Source: Bacteroidota bacterium | Lineage (GTDB): Bacteria > Bacteroidota > Bacteroidia > Chitinophagales > Chitinophagaceae | Reading direction: 5' to 3' | Assembly: GCA_947441205.1 (NCBI GenBank) | Contig: CANETM010000026.1 | Span: forward strand, 1 to 11,605 | Length of the DNA: 11,605 bases | Part shown: in pieces, positions 7,950 through 11,605 of the stretch | Position numbering within the stretch: position 1 is the stretch's first letter | Layout: each line of letters begins with the position of its first letter | The notes under the pieces: model-generated | What the model was told of the DNA's origin: nothing | What the model saw: the letters and a program-made list of their open reading frames with translations, nothing else | Databases searched by the model: none | Translations under genes and position numbers: made by a program

Positions 7950-7977
7950 AAGCCCACCTTAATTGGGGGCTTTTTTT
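7950..7977 (+). terminator. Intrinsic terminator of dnaK
   Basis: AAGCCC (7950-7955) pairs with GGGCTT (7967-7972), and CC (7957-7958) pairs with GG (7965-7966) across one bulged A, leaving the loop TTAATT. Seven T residues (7971-7977) follow directly. This is a textbook Rho-independent terminator. The T-run also supplies the probable -33 element of the next gene. Confidence 0.88.
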
Positions 7978-8006
7978 GGCCTAAGGAATTATATTTTGTA
8001 CTTTCG
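7975..8006 (+). promoter_or_regulatory. Promoter of the J-domain gene: TTTG (-33), 20 bases, TACTTTCG (-7)
   Basis: TTTG at 7975-7978 and TACTTTCG at 7999-8006 are 20 bases apart, matching the Bacteroidota layout TTTG-N19/20-TAnnTTTG with one change (TTCG). Transcription would begin near 8009, leaving a leader of about 17 bases before the ATG at 8026. The promoter position argues against the upstream in-frame TTG at 7963, which lies inside the dnaK terminator. Confidence 0.6.
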
Positions 8007-8025
8007 CGGCGACAAAATTGATTAT

Positions 8026-8475
8026 ATGAAGCGCATTGAACGCCACAGAGCCATTTTAGGAGTAGACGATAAGGCAACTTTAAGTGATTTAAAGAAGGTT
8101 TATCGTAAAATCATGATGGAATGGCATCCTGATAAATTTCAGGATTCTGAAGAGTCTAAGAAAATGGCTGAGGAGAAGTCAACTAAATTGATTGCTTCTT
8201 ATCATTTTTTAGTGAGCGTCCATCCTGAAACACATGCTGCAACAATAACTGAATATACTTCCACCATATCGGAAGCTAGTATTGATGATTTTGAATTCAA
8301 ATCTGAAATATTGAGAGTCGTTTTTTCAGACGGTAATGAATATGAATACTACGGTGTTCCTAAAGCTATTTATGTAAAATTGGTAAATTCCGATACGCCT
8401 GATCGTTTTGCACGTAGACACATTTACGAAAACTATTTATATCGAAGTACAAGTAAAATAGTAGGCGGAGAATAA
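8026..8475 (+). CDS. Small J-domain protein with C-terminal KTSC-like domain
   Basis: A 149-residue soluble protein with no signal peptide or membrane segment. Residues about 7-65 form a J-domain with the essential HPD (34-36) in EWHPDKF, preceded by a basic helix (LKKVYRKIMM), so it should stimulate an Hsp70 ATPase. Residues about 93-141 (ILRVVFSDGNEYEYYGVP, then IYVKLV and a NYLYRS end) resemble the KTSC domain, a small module of unknown function first noticed near the C-terminus of some lysyl-tRNA synthetases. It lacks the Gly/Phe region, zinc centre and C-terminal domains of DnaJ, so it is an atypical co-chaperone. The frame is open upstream to a TTG at 7963, but that lies in the dnaK terminator; the ATG at 8026 fits the promoter and the start of the conserved domain. 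It follows dnaK by 124 bases, which makes DnaK the obvious partner (inference). Confidence 0.85.
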   Translation: MKRIERHRAILGVDDKATLSDLKKVYRKIMMEWHPDKFQDSEESKKMAEEKSTKLIASYHFLVSVHPETHAATITEYTSTISEASIDDFEFKSEILRVVFSDGNEYEYYGVPKAIYVKLVNSDTPDRFARRHIYENYLYRSTSKIVGGE

Positions 8476-8493
8476 TTTCCCCACCTACTATTT
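8456..8493. terminator. Bidirectional hairpin between the J-domain gene and the T9SS-protein gene
   Basis: AAATAGTAGG (8456-8465) and CCTACTATTT (8484-8493) form a perfect 10-bp stem, extended after a C/A mismatch by GG (8467-8468) with CC (8481-8482). The left arm lies inside the last codons of the J-domain gene (stop at 8473-8475), and the whole stem ends 13 bases before the end of the opposing gene. T-runs are short on both sides (ATTTTAC on the minus strand), so it is a moderate terminator serving both convergent transcripts. Confidence 0.6.
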
Positions 8494-8506
8494 AGTAATT
8501 GTTTAA

Positions 8507-11500
8507 TTATAGTTTCATAATCTTTTGAGTCATTAATACTTTATTATCAGTTGAACTGACGATTACAATGTAAGTTCCTGATATTAAATTTCTCACATCG
8601 ATAGTCATTCCCGATTCTTTATTCAATAAATCTATTATTTTCCCTCCCGATGTTGAACTAAATACAGCTACATTAACTTTTTGATACTTTGTTAATGAGA
8701 AGTTTATTTTCAAATCATTTACAATAGGGTTAGGGTAAATTTTAATAAATTCATTTTGATTTAAGTTAGTGATATTAGTTACCGTATTGATATAGAAGTA
8801 TGGTAAACTAAAGTTACTTGGGCATGTATTAGCTAAAACCTTCACGGTATAATTTCCTTGTTCAAGTGGTTTAATTATATTGCTTGTGTCAGCTAATTTT
8901 ACTTGTTCTCTATACCATGTATTACCATATGTATAAGAAGATACCAAATTGTTTGTATTATTTCTTGTAATGGTTGGAGCGGATGGAATAGCATTAATAT
9001 TCACCGCAATTTTAGCTCTTATACTTTCGCAACCTAAGGCTGAAAGTTGACTTACATAATAATTAGTTGTACCAATAGCAGAAGTTGATATTTTATTTGC
9101 TGTGGTACTACTTACTCCGCCTGTAGCGTTTGTACCATACCATAATACCGTATTACCAACTGTTCCAATTGCATTTAAAGTAACTGGAGTTGCATCTTTA
9201 CATAAGGTAATGTCAGAAACTACTGGAGATATTGGCAATTCCATTCTATCCAATGTGATTGCATTACTGTTTACACTTGGACATCCTGATACAAATACTT
9301 TTGCTGTATAGGTTCCAGTAGCTTTAGCGTAATAAGTGCTAGCTGTTTGTGATGGGATTACAACATCATTATTATACCATACTAATCCAGAAGCAATGGT
9401 ACTAGATAATTTTACAGAATCACCATTACAAAATTTAGCTGTATTTGCATTAGAAATGATAGGTGCATTAGGAGTAGGTAGAATTGTGATATTAACAGCA
9501 TTGCTAATTTCAGCACTACATGCACCATTTATTGCTTTTGCTCTGTAACTAAAATTGTTGTTTAACGCTTGAGTTGTATAGGTTAATGAATTGATACCTG
9601 TTCCAGTAGTAACGTCAGTCCATGTTGTTCCATTTGTTGATTGCTGCCAAACTAAACTTCCCGTAAAGTCGGTTAAGGTTAAACTTGCAGAACCACCAGG
9701 ACATACCGAGCTATTTGCTGCACTTGCAGTACCGGCGCTACTTGCAGGGTTTACTTGAATGACTCCAGTTTTAGTAATTAAATCACAACCTCCAGTTAAT
9801 GTAATTGTATAATTAAAGGTGCCTAATAAACTAGGACTTCCACTTATTGTATACACATTTCCTGACCAGCTTCCAGTAACATCAGCTGGCAAACCTGAAA
9901 TAGTTGCACCAGTGGCACCTGTTGTTGCAAAAGTGATATTTGTTAATGCTGAATTCAAACAAACAGTTTGTGAATCAGTACCGGCTGCTGAACTTAGCGT
10001 AATTGTGTTTCTTTTTACTGTGATGGTACCCGTTGCAGTTGTTGGACCACACCCACCAATTGTTGTCATTGTGTAATTGAAAGTACCAGTTGCTGTTGGG
10101 GTACCACTAATTGTTAAAACATTTGCAGCCCATGAGCTTGTAACACCTGTTGGTAATCCTGTAACAGTAACATTTGTAGCACCAGTTGTAGCGTATGTTA
10201 TATTGGCTAAGGAACTATTTACACATACTGATTGAGTATTTGTACCTGCGGCTGATGTTAGCGTAAATGTGTTAGCTGGAGTTACGTTATACCTTCCTGT
10301 AATAGATGCAACACCACAACCACCTGTAGTCGTAACGGTATAAGTATAGGTGCCAGAAACAGTAGGCGCACCACTAATTGTGTATGCATTACTAGACCAA
10401 ATTCCACTTAAGCCAGTTGGCAATCCTGTTACTGTTGCACCGGTTGCATCAGTTGTGTTGTAAGTCGTTGGTGTAATGGATGTGTTGATACATATTGTTT
10501 GAGAATTTGTACCAGCTGCAGATCCTAATGTTATCGTGTTAGGGAAACTAATAATAATCGTTCCAGTTTTAGTAACCGTACCACAACCACCCGTAAGTGT
10601 AATAGTATAATTGAATGTACCATTTGTTGGAGTAGGTGTTCCACTAATAGTAATTGTATTTGCAGACCAGGAAGCACTTAATCCTCCAGGTAATCCACTA
10701 AAGCTTGCGCCTGTTGCTCCAGTAGTAGTATAGGTAATACTAGTTATTGAAGTTCCTGAACAAATTGTTTGATTGTCAGTACCTGTCGCTGAAGTTAATG
10801 CTATGGTATTTTGGTTAACAACAAAAGTTCCTGTTGCAGTTATTACGCCACATCCACCAACTGTTGTAACCGTATAGTTAAATGTTCCAGCAACACTTGG
10901 TGTTCCGCCAATAGTTAAAACATTTGCTGCCCATGTTCCAGATAAACCTGTTGGTAAACCAGTTACAGAAGCACTCGTAGCGCCTGTTGTAGTATATGTT
11001 GTTGAAACGATTGCTGTGCCAATACATACCGTTCTTGAATTGGTTCCAGCTCCAGAACTTAATGTTAATGTATTTGTTGGCTGAATTGAAATAGTTCCAG
11101 TTTTTGTTAATGTTCCGCAGCCTCCCGAAAGTGTAACCGTATATGTAAAATTACCTGATGTTGGAGTAGGGGTACCACTAATGGTAAACACATTTGCAGC
11201 CCATGATCCTGTCACTCCTCCTGGTAATCCAGTTGCATTAGCACCAGTTGCGCCGGTTGTACTATAAGTAATATTAGCAATAGCTGTATTATTACAAATT
11301 GTTTGTGATGCTGTGCCTGCAGCTGAACTTAAAGTAATTGTATTTTGATTTACTATTATGGTTCCAGCAACAGTACTAGTTATACAAGCTCCTGAAGATG
11401 TAATACTGTATGTAAATGAACCAGACTCGGTTGCTGTACCTGAAATGGTAAATTGTTTGGTAATATTATTATACGAACCTGTAATTCCACCTGGCAATCT

Positions 11501-11605
11501 ACCACTCGTAATAGCAATGTTATTTGCACTTGTTGTAGATTGATAAATTATACTTGTTGTTAAAGCACTGTTTATACAAATAGTATTAGATGAAGTTCCT
11601 GGTAT
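8507..11605 (-). CDS. Giant secreted/surface repeat protein with T9SS type A sorting domain; N-terminus outside window
   Basis: The frame stays open to the window edge, giving 1032 codons of a larger protein; the TTG at 11497 is only the first in-frame start-like codon, not a real start. Numbering from there, six complete 88-90-residue repeats cover 53-586, preceded by a nearly complete seventh. After them come an Ig-like module (587-672, Cys599/660), a second (673-750, Cys690/739), a third resembling Ig_7 (751-836, Cys766/823, with VLWYGTNATGG) and a fourth (837-915, only Cys892). Residues 916-996 (EFIKIYPNP... ending KVLMTQKIMKL) are a T9SS type A sorting domain, which directs export across the outer membrane and surface attachment or release after cleavage. 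The composition (Thr/Ser/Gly/Asn-rich, Lys-poor) fits an extracellular adhesin or matrix protein. No catalytic domain is visible in this part; ligand unknown. Confidence 0.93.
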   Translation of the reverse strand: MPGTSSNTICINSALTTSIIYQSTTSANNIAITSGRLPGGITGSYNNITKQFTISGTATESGSFTYSITSSGACITSTVAGTIIVNQNTITLSSAAGTASQTICNNTAIANITYSTTGATGANATGLPGGVTGSWAANVFTISGTPTPTSGNFTYTVTLSGGCGTLTKTGTISIQPTNTLTLSSGAGTNSRTVCIGTAIVSTTYTTTGATSASVTGLPTGLSGTWAANVLTIGGTPSVAGTFNYTVTTVGGCGVITATGTFVVNQNTIALTSATGTDNQTICSGTSITSITYTTTGATGASFSGLPGGLSASWSANTITISGTPTPTNGTFNYTITLTGGCGTVTKTGTIIISFPNTITLGSAAGTNSQTICINTSITPTTYNTTDATGATVTGLPTGLSGIWSSNAYTISGAPTVSGTYTYTVTTTGGCGVASITGRYNVTPANTFTLTSAAGTNTQSVCVNSSLANITYATTGATNVTVTGLPTGVTSSWAANVLTISGTPTATGTFNYTMTTIGGCGPTTATGTITVKRNTITLSSAAGTDSQTVCLNSALTNITFATTGATGATISGLPADVTGSWSGNVYTISGSPSLLGTFNYTITLTGGCDLITKTGVIQVNPASSAGTASAANSSVCPGGSASLTLTDFTGSLVWQQSTNGTTWTDVTTGTGINSLTYTTQALNNNFSYRAKAINGACSAEISNAVNITILPTPNAPIISNANTAKFCNGDSVKLSSTIASGLVWYNNDVVIPSQTASTYYAKATGTYTAKVFVSGCPSVNSNAITLDRMELPISPVVSDITLCKDATPVTLNAIGTVGNTVLWYGTNATGGVSSTTANKISTSAIGTTNYYVSQLSALGCESIRAKIAVNINAIPSAPTITRNNTNNLVSSYTYGNTWYREQVKLADTSNIIKPLEQGNYTVKVLANTCPSNFSLPYFYINTVTNITNLNQNEFIKIYPNPIVNDLKINFSLTKYQKVNVAVFSSTSGGKIIDLLNKESGMTIDVRNLISGTYIVIVSSTDNKVLMTQKIMKL
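8510..8752 (-). other. T9SS type A C-terminal sorting domain
   Basis: The last 81 residues of the repeat protein begin with the typical IYPNP motif, followed by the beta-strand pattern L-INFSLT, VNVAVFSSTSGGKI, then LISGTYIVIV and a short basic tail (QKIMKL). This is the conserved signal recognised by the type IX machinery, found only in the Bacteroidota, and it fixes both the phylum and the extracellular destination. Confidence 0.93.
9740..11605 (-). repeat. Tandem array of ~264-270-base units encoding Ig/PKD-like repeats
   Basis: Units, in coding order: R0 11605-11342 (its first few residues lie off the window), R1 11341-11072, R2 11071-10808, R3 10807-10538, R4 10537-10271, R5 10270-10007, R6 10006-9740. 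Each starts (T)(I/L/F)(T/A)L-S-AGT, continues with QT(I/V)C, ITY-TTGAT, GLP-G, a W-AN position, TISG-P, GTFNYT and GGCG, and ends TGTI-V. Two cysteines about 58 residues apart recur in every unit and are likely to form one disulfide per domain. At DNA level short exact matches persist (for example TTTGCAGCCCATGA in R1 and R5), so the units could recombine. Confidence 0.9.

Noticed and set aside
7963..8025. N-terminal extension of the J-domain protein from a TTG at 7963
   Set aside because: The TTG lies in the loop of the dnaK terminator and upstream of the likely transcription start; the residues do not resemble a J-domain N-terminus.
9102..10076. Several plus-strand open frames opposite the surface-protein repeats (9102-9311, 9336-9548, 9819-10076)
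   Set aside because: They are antisense shadows of the Thr/Gly-rich repeat codons, recur with the repeat period, and have no promoter, start context or recognisable domain.
11358..11543. Plus-strand open frame near the right edge
   Set aside because: Same antisense shadow of repeat R0; the minus frame is continuous through it to the window end.
9740..11605. CRISPR-like or satellite array because of the regular ~265-base period
   Set aside because: The period is a coding repeat: the frame is continuous, differences are mostly conservative at protein level, and there are no short identical repeats with unique spacers.

Overview
The window looks like a chromosomal segment of a low-GC member of the Bacteroidota, most plausibly a Chitinophagales/Chitinophagaceae-type organism. 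Four things point there. A giant secreted repeat protein ends in a type IX secretion (T9SS) sorting domain. Several genes are preceded by the Bacteroidota -7 promoter element TAnnTTTG or its TAnnTTCG variant. No gene has a recognisable Shine-Dalgarno sequence. The GH77, DnaK and TrmH proteins are of the type seen in that phylum. Nothing indicates a plasmid, prophage, transposon, CRISPR array or RNA gene.

Layout: the left end holds the C-terminal part of a 4-alpha-glucanotransferase (MalQ, 1-1641). An enolase-superfamily dipeptide epimerase (1680-2765) and a TrmH-type tRNA 2'-O-methyltransferase (2805-3431) follow on the same strand with gaps of 38-39 bases. Arginyl-tRNA synthetase (argS, 3492-5261) lies on the minus strand, convergent with trmH. 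It is divergent from a small four-helix GtrA-family membrane protein (5317-5832), and two back-to-back -7 elements sit in the 55-base gap. A 161-base intergenic stretch with repeated motifs leads into dnaK (5994-7901), which ends at a strong intrinsic terminator. A separate small gene (8026-8475) follows, encoding a J-domain joined to a KTSC-like domain. Its promoter appears to use the T-tract of the dnaK terminator as its -33 element.

The right quarter (8507-11605, minus strand, open at the window edge) encodes the C-terminal 1032 residues of a very large cell-surface or secreted protein. It has six complete and one nearly complete ~88-90-residue Ig/PKD-like repeats, each with two cysteines, then about four diverse Ig-like modules and a T9SS type A sorting domain. 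A long hairpin between this gene and the J-domain gene probably terminates both convergent transcripts.

Most of the window is housekeeping: glycogen/maltodextrin metabolism, peptide recycling, tRNA modification and charging, and protein folding. I do not see a convincing undescribed multi-gene system. The parts most worth a second look are the DnaK-adjacent J-KTSC protein, the compact promoter and terminator arrangements, and the two-class repeat pattern in the surface protein.
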